Source of the DNA: CAYTLQ01 sp964438715
Lineage (GTDB): Bacteria > Bacteroidota > Ignavibacteria > Ignavibacteriales > Ignavibacteriaceae
Direction of reading: 5' to 3'
NCBI GenBank assembly: GCA_964438715.1
Contig: CAYTLQ010000270.1
Span: forward strand, 1 to 18,654
DNA length: 18,654 nucleotides
Shown in pieces: positions 8,340 through 16,603 of the stretch. Each line of letters opens with the position of its first letter. Within the stretch, counting starts at the first letter, position 1. Both the position numbers and the translations under genes were made by a program. The notes beneath the pieces were generated by a model, which ran no database searches, was not told the DNA's origin, and saw only the letters and a list, made by a program, of their open reading frames with translations.

Positions 8340-9026
8340 TTATTGAACTTGTGCGAGATATCTATCCACATCTCTCGCGAACATAGATTTAGAAAAATCT
8401 CTTTTTATTGTTTCGAATAACTCTTTTGCCTCTTCCTGCTTTCCGATATTCAGGTAATTAATTCCGGCAAAAAGTATATATTGAGGATTAAGCACATTTT
8501 CCGCTGTAACCTTTGATGCTTTAAGATAATAAGATGCGGCATTTTCATAATCTTCTTTAGCTTCATAACATGCAGCCTCACCTGCCAGAGCCGCCGCTTT
8601 TAGCAAATCGTTACTTCCTCCGTAATCTTCGTATGCTTTTAAGGCATCATCAAATTTCGCCAGCATCATGTATGCATTACCCAGATAAATCTTAGCTAAT
8701 TCACCGTTCTCAGTGGAGCCGTAGTCTTCAACTATTTTTTTCAATCCCACGACATTTGTACCGGGTTTCCCGTCAATTGCATCCTGAAATTGGTTGGCTT
8801 CGAAAAGCTTTACGGTATTATATAAATCAGCACCTGCTATTTCATTATCAGCGGCCTGGTTATTTTTGTAAAGTACTACTGCCAGAATTACGAGAGCTAT
8901 CCCCCCGACAACAATGGCAAGGTTTCTTTTGTGCTCATCAAGGAACGCATAAGCTTTATAGTAAAAGGTCACGAGATTATCTTGTTTAATCTCTTTTCTC
9001 GTAATCTTTTTCTTTGGTGTTAACAT
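8340..9026 (-). CDS. YfgM-like membrane-anchored TPR protein
   Basis: The 228-residue product has a basic, cytoplasmic-looking N-terminus (MLTPKKKITRKEIKQDN), one transmembrane helix at about residues 36-54 (LAIVVGGIALVILAVVLYK) and a TPR solenoid to the end (segments AKIYLGNAYMMLAKFDDALK, AALAGEAACYEAKEDYENA, ILFAGINYLNIGKQEEAKE). This is the layout of YfgM/TPR_21 proteins, periplasmic-facing adaptors linked to the Sec translocon and envelope chaperones in enterobacteria. A role in exporting the secreted proteins encoded around it is possible but is inference. I use the ATG at 9026 rather than the preceding TTG, because GAGG (9037-9034) is seven bases upstream of it. Confidence 0.8.
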   Translation of the reverse strand: MLTPKKKITRKEIKQDNLVTFYYKAYAFLDEHKRNLAIVVGGIALVILAVVLYKNNQAADNEIAGADLYNTVKLFEANQFQDAIDGKPGTNVVGLKKIVEDYGSTENGELAKIYLGNAYMMLAKFDDALKAYEDYGGSNDLLKAAALAGEAACYEAKEDYENAASYYLKASKVTAENVLNPQYILFAGINYLNIGKQEEAKELFETIKRDFSKSMFARDVDRYLAQVQ

Positions 9027-9055
9027 CAATTTACCTCGATTATTTTTTTAAACTT

Positions 9056-10126
9056 TTATAAACCTACTCTGATCGGATTCGAAAAAATCCAGGCTTTATT
9101 ATTCCTCTTTACCTCAATCCGGTAAACACCCGGTTCCGTTACATCAAAATGTATTTCACTTTGCTTGAATCCACAAACTGCCTCTCCATCCTTCAGCAAT
9201 ACTACTTGAAAATTGTCTAAAGGTATTTTCGCTCGTAATTTAAGACCTTCGGTCAACTCAGGTGCATCACCCATTTCAGCTGTTATTCTACCACCAACCT
9301 CGGCGAAAAATCTGAAACCTCTGGCATCCCCATGATAGAAGTTCGAAATAAAGCACGAGCCCTTTTTTAATGCATTTAGCAAAATTTCAATATCTCTGCT
9401 AAAGTCCGGTTTCTGAAGGCTAATTTGCAAATTATAATCTGTTAAAATATGAGTTCTTATTGACTTGAACAACACTTTATAAGGAAAAACTTCAACCTCA
9501 AAAAACCCGAGTACATTTATCTTATGAGCATGGGCATCGACCCCGCCAATGCCAACTACCCTTCGTGTTCGGTTTACTTTATCCCATTGCTTCAGGGTTT
9601 CTTCTGCAGGACCTGAAATAGTGCGAAGAGGGTGTAAAAAGGACTGATATTTATTTTCCTCAGTTAAGTTTTCCATCCACTCCGACATGTGATTCCAAAT
9701 TTCAATACCTGTATATGTATTGCATTCCCATGCTGTCCAGGGATATGCAGGATGCTGTGGCATACTATTTCTCTTCTCATGTGGATGAGCAATAAATCCA
9801 AAACCGCCGCTTTCATTTATTTTATTAACATATTCAGGAGCAGATAATCGGGTGGAAAAGGTTTTATTAACTCCAAGCGCCAGATAATGATTACGATTTT
9901 CTTTGTCATTTATTTCATATCCTACAATGAGAAGAGTTTTATTATGATACCCCTCATATCCTTCTTCTTTTGCCCGAAGGGTATTATGGTCAGTTAAAAT
10001 GATATAGTCCAAACCGGCGTGATTAGCCGCTTCTGCAATTTCTTTGATTTCGCCCGAGCCATCGGAATACACAGAGTGCATATGTATAGCCCCGACATAC
10101 TCATGATCGGATTTTAATTGAGACAC
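9056..10126 (-). CDS. PHP-domain metallohydrolase (CehA/McbA-like)
   Basis: The 356-residue product opens with the PHP metal-site motif IHMHSVYSDG (H15, H17, D22), followed by DYIILTDHN (D46, H47), FIAHPHE and a late GGVDAHAH. These histidines and aspartates are the usual ligands of a multinuclear metal centre in PHP phosphoesterases. After the PHP core comes a beta-rich C-terminal part ending AWIFSNPIRVGL, as in the CehA/McbA branch, whose members hydrolyse carbamates or unknown phosphoesters. No signal peptide is visible, so it is probably cytoplasmic. The start is GTG at 10126, 22 bases after the stop of the barrel gene and without a clear Shine-Dalgarno site. The next ATG lies inside the HxH motif and cannot be the start. 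Its substrate, and why it sits in a cytochrome operon, are not known. Confidence 0.8.
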   Translation of the reverse strand: MSQLKSDHEYVGAIHMHSVYSDGSGEIKEIAEAANHAGLDYIILTDHNTLRAKEEGYEGYHNKTLLIVGYEINDKENRNHYLALGVNKTFSTRLSAPEYVNKINESGGFGFIAHPHEKRNSMPQHPAYPWTAWECNTYTGIEIWNHMSEWMENLTEENKYQSFLHPLRTISGPAEETLKQWDKVNRTRRVVGIGGVDAHAHKINVLGFFEVEVFPYKVLFKSIRTHILTDYNLQISLQKPDFSRDIEILLNALKKGSCFISNFYHGDARGFRFFAEVGGRITAEMGDAPELTEGLKLRAKIPLDNFQVVLLKDGEAVCGFKQSEIHFDVTEPGVYRIEVKRNNKAWIFSNPIRVGL

Positions 10127-10148
10127 TGAACGGTATCTATGTAAATTT

Positions 10149-11732
10149 TCAGAACCTGTAGGTACAATCTAAAAATATACGATTTGTTGACAATGCATTT
10201 TCTGATACACCCTCAAAACTCAAAGAAAGCACAAATCCGGAGCTAAGCAGAAGAGATAAGTCGCCTGTTAGTGTATGTTGTGTGCTGGACGAACTGCTTT
10301 CAGGAAAATTGTAATTAAAATAACGGTATCCTGCCGAAACAGTAAGTATTTGGAATAATTCCTTGCTTAGTTGGCCTGAAATTGTCAAGCCCTCAATATA
10401 ACTACCTGAAAAATGTGAAACTGATGCATAAAGAGATGCATCGAGATAAGGTAATTTGCTGAAAGAAGTAAAAGCACCTATATTTTTTGATGGACGAGGA
10501 TCAGATTTTCTGAATCGATAACCCCAATTAATTCCTGAATTTATTCCCCCGCCGAATCCATAATTTAATGATGCCCGTAATCCCTGCCGAAGTTCGTTTT
10601 CTAATGTACTATCAATCCTGCTCTTAAAGGTTTCATAATAAATTACATTACGGCGGGCATCATAAGATAATGTTAGGTTCAGCTTCTGAATTATTACCGT
10701 TCGAGACATAATATACAAACCCGTCAAAACCGGCTTTATGGAAGTTGCAGATAATATTTTTTCATAAAAATCAACTTCCGCGCTTGCAAAAATTCTGGTT
10801 CCAGGCAGTAGAGTATTCGTGTTTTGAAGATAAAGATAGTCTCTATCCGTATTAAATTTATTTGTCTGATGAAAAAAGGCAACTGTACTTTCCATCGAAC
10901 TACCTGCAAGTGTGTCTGTTGTGGATAGAAATGCACCAACCTGAAAAAACTTAAAATCAAATGAATAATCATTAAATGCCGGGCGGGAACCGGCAATAAA
11001 ACCATAAGTAAGCTTGCTTTGGGTTTTTTGATACTGAATACCGTCCGTAGCACCTCCGTTGACTACTTTTTTATTAACATAGCGACCAAGGTACAACTGG
11101 CTTACAGAATCAATTGTATATGTGGCAGATAAATCATAAAACTTCAGACGCTTTGGTAAAGAAGTTGTTATACTCTGCGTTTCCCTATCATTGTAATGAA
11201 AGGTAAAATAGGTGTTAATCGCAAATTTATCACCCAAAGCATTATTCGAGTTAAGGCTTACACTTGTGCGATATCTGTTACCCGAATTGTAATCGGAAAA
11301 ATCCGAATAACTATTCAGAGTTACCCTTCCGCTAAAGCCTCTTTTTTCTCTATTCCTTTTTTTGAATTCTTCTTTTTGAAAAGTTGTACTGTCTGTTCGG
11401 ATCTCCTCAGTCTTATCTTTCTTTACTTCAATGAATGTAGTAGGTCGTCTTAGTCCATAAAGCAAAGCGCCAATTTCCAACGGCACTGTACTGATTTTTT
11501 TACCGGCGAGCGATTTTGATGACAAGTATTCGATGACGACTGCCGGTATTCTTTTACCTGATTTCTCCAAATAGAGAGTGTCGCCTGTGTTAATACCTTC
11601 AGAAGATTCAACCTGCACATATACATTCACCGATGATAAGTAAGTTACTTTACCGGTATAAGGAACAGGTTCATTATTTTGAGCAAACAGCACCAATGAA
11701 AAAAACAGGAGAAAATATACAATCTGCTTCAT
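10149..11732 (-). CDS. Outer-membrane beta-barrel-like protein coupled to the 43-haem cytochrome
   Basis: The 527-residue product has a signal peptide (MKQIVYFLLFFSLVLFAQ) and a small beta domain at about residues 25-95 (TGKVTYLSSVNVYVQVE, then GINTGDTLYLEKSGKRIPAV). A charged linker rich in Lys/Glu/Arg follows at about 98-130. From GFSGRVTLNSYSDF to the end there are many alternating, aromatic-rich strands, and the chain stops in CTYRF. A terminal Phe after such strands is the usual signal for insertion by the BAM complex. There is no CxxCH motif. Its ATG overlaps the stop of the 43-haem gene (ATGA), so the two are made together. I infer a porin-like sheath or anchor for the cytochrome, by analogy with MtrB-type and OmbB-type barrels. 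No sequence similarity to those could be tested. It could also be a general porin. Confidence 0.7.
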   Translation of the reverse strand: MKQIVYFLLFFSLVLFAQNNEPVPYTGKVTYLSSVNVYVQVESSEGINTGDTLYLEKSGKRIPAVVIEYLSSKSLAGKKISTVPLEIGALLYGLRRPTTFIEVKKDKTEEIRTDSTTFQKEEFKKRNREKRGFSGRVTLNSYSDFSDYNSGNRYRTSVSLNSNNALGDKFAINTYFTFHYNDRETQSITTSLPKRLKFYDLSATYTIDSVSQLYLGRYVNKKVVNGGATDGIQYQKTQSKLTYGFIAGSRPAFNDYSFDFKFFQVGAFLSTTDTLAGSSMESTVAFFHQTNKFNTDRDYLYLQNTNTLLPGTRIFASAEVDFYEKILSATSIKPVLTGLYIMSRTVIIQKLNLTLSYDARRNVIYYETFKSRIDSTLENELRQGLRASLNYGFGGGINSGINWGYRFRKSDPRPSKNIGAFTSFSKLPYLDASLYASVSHFSGSYIEGLTISGQLSKELFQILTVSAGYRYFNYNFPESSSSSTQHTLTGDLSLLLSSGFVLSLSFEGVSENALSTNRIFLDCTYRF

Positions 11733-14700
11733 TCTGTGCGCTTCTTATTTGTTTTCGGCATATCATTATCCCAATTTATTGCACTGTGGCAATCCCAACA
11801 TGTCAAAGGAGTATTACTATTACCATGTTCGTCCTGATAATCTTCAAGATGACAGCTAATACATTGCGGTTGATAATTTGATTGTGAATGACAATCACTG
11901 CAAGGACGAGTTCTGTGATCATTACCTAAAGGATAAAATCCATGTGTATAGGTTGTATTTCCCCAGGTATTCTGATTATGACATTGAGTACAATTCTGTG
12001 AAAAATTAAACTGCACATGCGGAGGATCAACAGATGACTGATATTCAGGCTGATGACAACCAAAACAGGTGTTTGGTGTATTATTGTAATTACCATTATG
12101 GCAGGTAACACAATCCGATGAGATTGCGATATGCGCTCCCTGAAATACAAAATAATTATTATGTGTCGGGAATAATGCGGGTTGCCAATTTACTGCAGTT
12201 GAATGACATGTTTCACATGTTATGGAAATAGCTAAGGCAACATGGTTCGGATTTGTTGCGTTTTGGTAATCTGAACCATGGCAGTTATTGCAAACCGTAG
12301 TTGTGCCTGTAGTTGCACCATTATGACAGTCTGCACAACTTGCAGTCAGGTGCCCGCCGGTAAGTGGATAGGTTGTGTTTGAATGCGCAAAAGTAGAGGG
12401 TACCCATGCTGTAGTACCGTGGCAGGTAACACAGTTAACCGAAATTCCTGTTTGCGTATGACTGGGATTTTGCGTAGCAGTATAATCTGAATGATGACAT
12501 CCATCGCAAGTATTTGGTGTCCCCTGATATCCGCTTATATGACAGTCACTGCAAGTAACATTGAGATGAGAGCCTGTTAATGGAAACGACGAATTACTAT
12601 GATTGAATGCATTAGCAACATTTCCGGTCGGGTGACAGGAAAAACAGGCATTGCTTTCATATATGTAGCCATTTACACCGTTATGTTCCTGATCCATGTC
12701 GGGCTGATTGTGATCATGACATCCTATGCACGAAAAAATTGCATAGTTAGAGTTATTTGTATGGCACTGCGAGCATTGCGACCATTCATTTTGATGCTCT
12801 CCACTATAAATTGGGAAATACTGTGCGTCATGCTCAAATGTAGCCCCTGACCATCCATTAGTATTATGACACTGTGAACAATCAAGCGGAAATCCGGCGG
12901 CAATGTGGTTTGGATCCGTTACTCCGGTTAAATCATCATTATGACAATCATTGCAAGCTGATGATGTATTTGCATATTGCGTAACATGACAAATGTTGCA
13001 TGCAGTATTTAGGTGCTGTCCGGTCAGAGCAAAACCTGTTGTACCGTGATCATAATTTGCAGGCTGCCAAGCACTAGTATTGTGACAAGTTGTACATTCC
13101 TGAGAAAACTGTGCAAGAACATGATTAGGATTCAATGAGCCGTTAAAATCACCCTGATGACAGCTATTACAGGTTGTGGATAGATTTGTGTATGAAACAC
13201 TATGGCATGCAGAGCACAATTGTGTAGTGTGTGCACCGGTTAATGGAAATTGTGTGGAATTGTGACTGAAGTTAGAGGGCTTCCATGCAGTTGTTGTATG
13301 GCACTCATTACATTCCTGCGGGAAATTACCTTGTAAATGATTGGGATTAGTTGTCGTTTGTAAAGAACTTTGGTGACAAACAAAGCAATTCTGAGTTGTA
13401 CCTGCAAACTGTGTCTCATGGCAGGAATTACAATTCGCCGTCAAATGTTTGCCGGTAAGAGGATAATTGGTATTCGTATGAGAAAAACTTGATGGCAACC
13501 ATGCTGTAGTGTTATGGCAATTAGAGCAAACTGTCGGGAAATTTCCTGTTGTATGCTTTGGAGAAATTACCGATTGCATATCACTTTGGTGGCAATCCTT
13601 ACAATCTGTAGATAGTGGGGTACTAAAACCACCGGTGTGGCAATTTTCACAGGTTATAACATTATGCGCTCCACTTAATGGGAATCCGGAGGTTGAGTGA
13701 TTGAAGGCACCAGCTTCTTCACCACGAGGATGACATGCAAGACAAGCTGAACTTGTATATGAGTAACCACTCACGCCACTGTGCTCACTATCCATACTGC
13801 TACGATTATGCTCGTGACAATTTAAACAGGAGAATTCAGCATAGTTTGCAGAATTAGTATGGCAATTTGAACAATTATTCCAAGTACCTCTATGCTTTCC
13901 TGAATAAATCGGGAAGTACGGTCCGTCATGGTCGAATGTGGCACCTGACCAGCCAGATGTAGTGTGACAGTTTTGGCAGGCAGTGGGGAATCCCGATGCC
14001 ACATGGTTGGGATTAGTTGTTGAGGTATAATCGTCGTTGTGGCAACTATTACAGTCAGTTGGTGTATTAGTATAACCAGAAATATGACATGATGCACAAG
14101 CAGTATTGAGATGTTTTCCGGTAAGGCTGAAACCGGTAATTGAATGATCGAAAGTTGCCGGTTTCCAACCATTTATGGTATGACATGATTTACAGTCCGT
14201 ATTAAAATTTGCCTGTTGATGATTAGGATTGGCTGTTGAATTATAATCAGTCTGATGACAAGTATAGCAGACCTGACTGAGACCTGTAAAAGTACCTTGA
14301 GTAGTATGACAGGAAGAACAGGAAGGAAGTGCATGACCGCCCTGCAATGGGAAAAATGAATGGGTAAAATTTCCTGCGCTCCATATAGGTGCAGAAACCT
14401 GATGACATTCATCGCAGTTGGTACTAAAACCTGCCAGTTGATGGTTTGGATTATCGGATGTAAGGTAATCATCGCTATGACAATCGTAACATTGTACCCC
14501 TTTTATTTCAAATGAACTTTGTGCATACCCCTCGTGGCATGATGAACACTCGGCCTGACTATGTACTCCAAGAAGTGGAAATCGACTATTCTGGTGAAGT
14601 AAATTTGTATTTTGAACAACCCATGTCTCCGGAGAATGGCAACTCGCACAATCATTGGTAATCATTCCTTTATGCCTGTCTATATGACATGACTGGCAAT

Positions 14701-14944
14701 CTGTAGGTGCGTTACTGAACACGAGAGAAGTATGACAGGATTTACAATCTATTAATTTATGCTGACCAACAAGCGTAAATCGTGTGCTGTTATGGTCGAA
14801 TTTCATATCCTTTTTTATCACATTCCACGAGGATGGTTCATGGCAGTTTGCACAGTCAAGTCTTAATTGCTCACCATGAGGTGACTGGGCGAAGGTAAAG
14901 CCCGCAGACAAACAAATGATGACTAAGAATGGCAGTCTACACAT
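11729..14944 (-). CDS. 43-haem c-type cytochrome, secreted
   Basis: This 1071-residue protein carries 43 CxxCH haem-attachment motifs by my count, the first at C31 and the last near residue 1049, about one per 25 residues. An N-terminal signal peptide (MCRLPFLVIICLSAGFTFAQ) sends it through Sec. Most of the chain is a repeated unit of about 70 residues with three haems: LTGxH, CxxCH, CxxCHxxDY, NPNH, CxxCH, then W and F-x-H. I count about 46 histidines outside the motifs, roughly one per haem, which fits bis-histidine ligation. Haems 11-25 and 26-40 are two copies of one 15-haem block. Lysine is rare (about 18). It has no lipobox, sorting domain or membrane anchor. The start overlaps the 20-haem gene by 22 bases and the end overlaps the barrel gene by four. 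The likely role is a long electron wire in or across the outer envelope. Partners are inferred. Confidence 0.92.
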   Translation of the reverse strand: MCRLPFLVIICLSAGFTFAQSPHGEQLRLDCANCHEPSSWNVIKKDMKFDHNSTRFTLVGQHKLIDCKSCHTSLVFSNAPTDCQSCHIDRHKGMITNDCASCHSPETWVVQNTNLLHQNSRFPLLGVHSQAECSSCHEGYAQSSFEIKGVQCYDCHSDDYLTSDNPNHQLAGFSTNCDECHQVSAPIWSAGNFTHSFFPLQGGHALPSCSSCHTTQGTFTGLSQVCYTCHQTDYNSTANPNHQQANFNTDCKSCHTINGWKPATFDHSITGFSLTGKHLNTACASCHISGYTNTPTDCNSCHNDDYTSTTNPNHVASGFPTACQNCHTTSGWSGATFDHDGPYFPIYSGKHRGTWNNCSNCHTNSANYAEFSCLNCHEHNRSSMDSEHSGVSGYSYTSSACLACHPRGEEAGAFNHSTSGFPLSGAHNVITCENCHTGGFSTPLSTDCKDCHQSDMQSVISPKHTTGNFPTVCSNCHNTTAWLPSSFSHTNTNYPLTGKHLTANCNSCHETQFAGTTQNCFVCHQSSLQTTTNPNHLQGNFPQECNECHTTTAWKPSNFSHNSTQFPLTGAHTTQLCSACHSVSYTNLSTTCNSCHQGDFNGSLNPNHVLAQFSQECTTCHNTSAWQPANYDHGTTGFALTGQHLNTACNICHVTQYANTSSACNDCHNDDLTGVTDPNHIAAGFPLDCSQCHNTNGWSGATFEHDAQYFPIYSGEHQNEWSQCSQCHTNNSNYAIFSCIGCHDHNQPDMDQEHNGVNGYIYESNACFSCHPTGNVANAFNHSNSSFPLTGSHLNVTCSDCHISGYQGTPNTCDGCHHSDYTATQNPSHTQTGISVNCVTCHGTTAWVPSTFAHSNTTYPLTGGHLTASCADCHNGATTGTTTVCNNCHGSDYQNATNPNHVALAISITCETCHSTAVNWQPALFPTHNNYFVFQGAHIAISSDCVTCHNGNYNNTPNTCFGCHQPEYQSSVDPPHVQFNFSQNCTQCHNQNTWGNTTYTHGFYPLGNDHRTRPCSDCHSQSNYQPQCISCHLEDYQDEHGNSNTPLTCWDCHSAINWDNDMPKTNKKRTE
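11933..13036 (-). repeat. 15-haem block, copy 2 (haems 26-40)
   Basis: Residues 637 to about 1004. The copy starts at GFALTGQHLNTACNICH and contains GWSGATFEHDAQYFPIYSG. All fifteen haem motifs match copy 1 in order, and register is kept to within two residues up to the last haem. Two shared landmarks are AWLPSSFSH/AWVPSTFAH and YPLTGKHLTANC/YPLTGGHLTASC. Confidence 0.85.
13037..14134 (-). repeat. 15-haem block, copy 1 (haems 11-25)
   Basis: Residues 271-636 of the 43-haem protein. The copy starts at GFSLTGKHLNTACASCH and contains the distinctive segment GWSGATFDHDGPYFPIYSG. The spacing to the matching cysteine of copy 2 (C283 to C649) is 366 residues. Inside the block are five units of three haems, the second of a different type. 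Confidence 0.85.
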
Positions 14945-16503
14945 TTTGTTTTTCCTGATTTATACTGAATAACCTTTTGAACGCCTATCTGTACTTCTTT
15001 ATGACAACCGCTGCAATGAACTTTTTCGTGTGCTCCGGTAAGTACGAATTTTGTTTTATTATGATCGAATTTTTCCGCTTTCCAGTTTTCAAATCCATGG
15101 CATCTGCTACAATCACTCAAACCATTTTCCGCAAATTGTCCTGCATGTTTATCCTTATGACACTGCTGACAACTACTGTTTAACGATTTAAACAAGTAAA
15201 TTTTTCTTCCTTGTTCTTTATTATCGATATGACAGTTTTTGCATTCAACATCGGCATGCCTGCCGATAAGCTTGAATTCCGTCCTGTCATGGTTAAAATT
15301 TATAGTAAGCCATTTCCCAGTTTCGTGACAAGTCATGCAGTCATTATTGACGAGAAACACATCACTAATTTCTTCTCCGTGTACATTAGTATGGCAATCG
15401 GAACATTTTTCACCTATTTTTCGGAATCTCCAACTACCACTCTTATAATGACAGGAATTACACGGAGTACCTAAATGTCCACCCGTTAATACAAATTTAC
15501 CTTCGTTATGGCGTTCAATGGTAAATAACGATGGAGAAAAACCATTAACTGAATGACAGGATTCACAGTTCTCGACCTTGTTATTTTTCATTAACTCTTC
15601 ATTGTGTTCATCTTCATGGCAGTCTGTGCATAAAGCGAACTTTGGCTTGCTGGATAAGCTTTTTCCATGGCAATCATTACAATTCACTGATGCATGTTTT
15701 CCTATTAAAGGGAATGCAGTTCGGCTGTGGTTAAATTCTGATGTATTTACCGACTTAAAGCTCGAAGTGTTGTGACATTTTGTGCAGTCTTTTCCAAATT
15801 TACCATCATGAATATCTTTATGACAATTTTCACAACTCTGGTGTTTTATATCTCTGAATAATGTGAATTGTTTATTATTCTTCAATGTAGTAGCATGGCA
15901 CTCAAAACAGCCTAACCGTACATGCGACCCTGTGAGTTTGAACTTAGCCCTATCATGAGAGAATAATACCGCTGGCTTAAATGCTGAAGTATTATGACAA
16001 CCCGAACAGTTTTTCTCCAGAGTCCCTTGGTGTACATCCTCGTGGCAACCTGAGCAATCTGTGGTGAGTCCGAGATAGGTATTTTTTTTATTTTTTAATT
16101 TTTGATCTGTAATAAAATCTTTTTTGTGGCAGTCTTCGCATTTTGCTGTGCCATGCTTTCCTGTTAATTCAAATCCCGTCTTTTTATGATCAAAGCCCTT
16201 TTTATCGAACCTGATAATTTTAAAGTTACGACCATTATGTTCACTATGGCATGACCAGCAATCTTTGCCTCTCACTTCATTTGAGGCATGATACCCCCTT
16301 TTATTAGAAATATGTGAATTTATTTCCTTATGGCAGTCGAGACATTTCCGGTTTGTAACCGCTTCACCCAGTTCATGACATTTTGTGCAATTACTCATTC
16401 CTTCTAGTTTGGAATGGGCTGTTGTTAAATCACCCGGAGAAATTTGCGCGAATGCCGGAAAAGCCAGATAAAAAACAAGAAATAGTAATAAAATAAATTT
16501 CAA
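14923..16503 (-). CDS. 20-haem c-type cytochrome, probably periplasmic
   Basis: The 526-residue protein has 20 CxxCH motifs by my count and about 23 other histidines, again enough for a distal ligand on every haem. Its units (FKLTGSHVRLGCFECH, CENCHKDIHDGKF, FNHSRTAFPLIGKH) are related to those of the 43-haem protein, but the chain is very lysine-rich (about 60 Lys), so it should be strongly basic. I start it at the TTG at 16503: GAGG (16515-16512) lies eight bases upstream, and the protein then begins with a clean signal peptide (MKFILLLFLVFYLAFPAFAQ). The longer form from GTG at 16533 adds ten residues, and its start lies against a hairpin. The last haem motif is two residues before the stop and overlaps the start of the next gene. 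A periplasmic electron carrier feeding the 43-haem protein is the likely role. Confidence 0.92.
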   Translation of the reverse strand: MKFILLLFLVFYLAFPAFAQISPGDLTTAHSKLEGMSNCTKCHELGEAVTNRKCLDCHKEINSHISNKRGYHASNEVRGKDCWSCHSEHNGRNFKIIRFDKKGFDHKKTGFELTGKHGTAKCEDCHKKDFITDQKLKNKKNTYLGLTTDCSGCHEDVHQGTLEKNCSGCHNTSAFKPAVLFSHDRAKFKLTGSHVRLGCFECHATTLKNNKQFTLFRDIKHQSCENCHKDIHDGKFGKDCTKCHNTSSFKSVNTSEFNHSRTAFPLIGKHASVNCNDCHGKSLSSKPKFALCTDCHEDEHNEELMKNNKVENCESCHSVNGFSPSLFTIERHNEGKFVLTGGHLGTPCNSCHYKSGSWRFRKIGEKCSDCHTNVHGEEISDVFLVNNDCMTCHETGKWLTINFNHDRTEFKLIGRHADVECKNCHIDNKEQGRKIYLFKSLNSSCQQCHKDKHAGQFAENGLSDCSRCHGFENWKAEKFDHNKTKFVLTGAHEKVHCSGCHKEVQIGVQKVIQYKSGKTKCVDCHS

Positions 16504-16515
16504 TGGTGATACCTC
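16504..16515 (-). promoter_or_regulatory. Ribosome binding site that fixes the TTG start of the 20-haem gene
   Basis: GAGG at 16515-16512 is followed by eight bases and then TTG at 16503-16501. In the alternative GTG frame start at 16533 this site would lie inside the gene and no Shine-Dalgarno site would remain. The product from TTG begins with a normal signal peptide, which agrees. Confidence 0.7.
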
Positions 16516-16534
16516 GAATGAAAAAAATAACACA

Positions 16535-16552
16535 CCTGGTTTTTCAACCAGG
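16535..16552 (-). terminator. GNRA-loop hairpin before the cytochrome genes, terminator or attenuator
   Basis: On the minus strand CCTGGTT, loop GAAA, AACCAGG form a perfect seven-pair stem followed by TGTGTTATTTTTTT. It lies in the only sizeable gap of the operon (about 100 bases), 51 bases after the stop of the oxidoreductase gene and about 20 bases before the Shine-Dalgarno site of the 20-haem gene. It may end part of the transcripts or adjust expression of the cytochromes relative to the upstream genes. The U tract is interrupted, so efficiency is uncertain. Confidence 0.6.
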
Positions 16553-16603
16553 GCTTAATGAACTCTTCTAAGGAAGGAAAAATAAATTCAAAAATAAAAA
16601 ATT

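Noticed and set aside
12599..12850. Open frames on the + strand across the cytochrome genes
   Set aside because: They run opposite to well-supported coding sequence and arise from its Cys/His-rich codon pattern. No Shine-Dalgarno sites or family motifs were seen.
11729..14944. The 43-haem gene being several genes fused by frameshift or misassembly
   Set aside because: One frame stays open throughout, each haem unit is intact, and the two 15-haem copies are diverged rather than identical, so a collapse or duplication artefact is unlikely.
11729..16503. Regularly spaced short repeats resembling a CRISPR or tandem array
   Set aside because: The periodicity comes from codons of CxxCH motifs in two long open frames. 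Spacing is irregular at DNA level and there are no identical repeats with unique spacers.
16504..16533. GTG at 16533 as start of the 20-haem gene
   Set aside because: It lies directly at the 3' side of the hairpin with no Shine-Dalgarno site, and it adds ten residues before a normal signal peptide. TTG at 16503 has GAGG eight bases upstream.
16589..16596. TATTTTTG on the minus strand as a Bacteroidota-type -7 promoter element
   Set aside because: It matches TAnnTTTG, but no TTG-type -33 element sits at the right distance and the surrounding DNA is nearly all A/T, so a chance match is likely.
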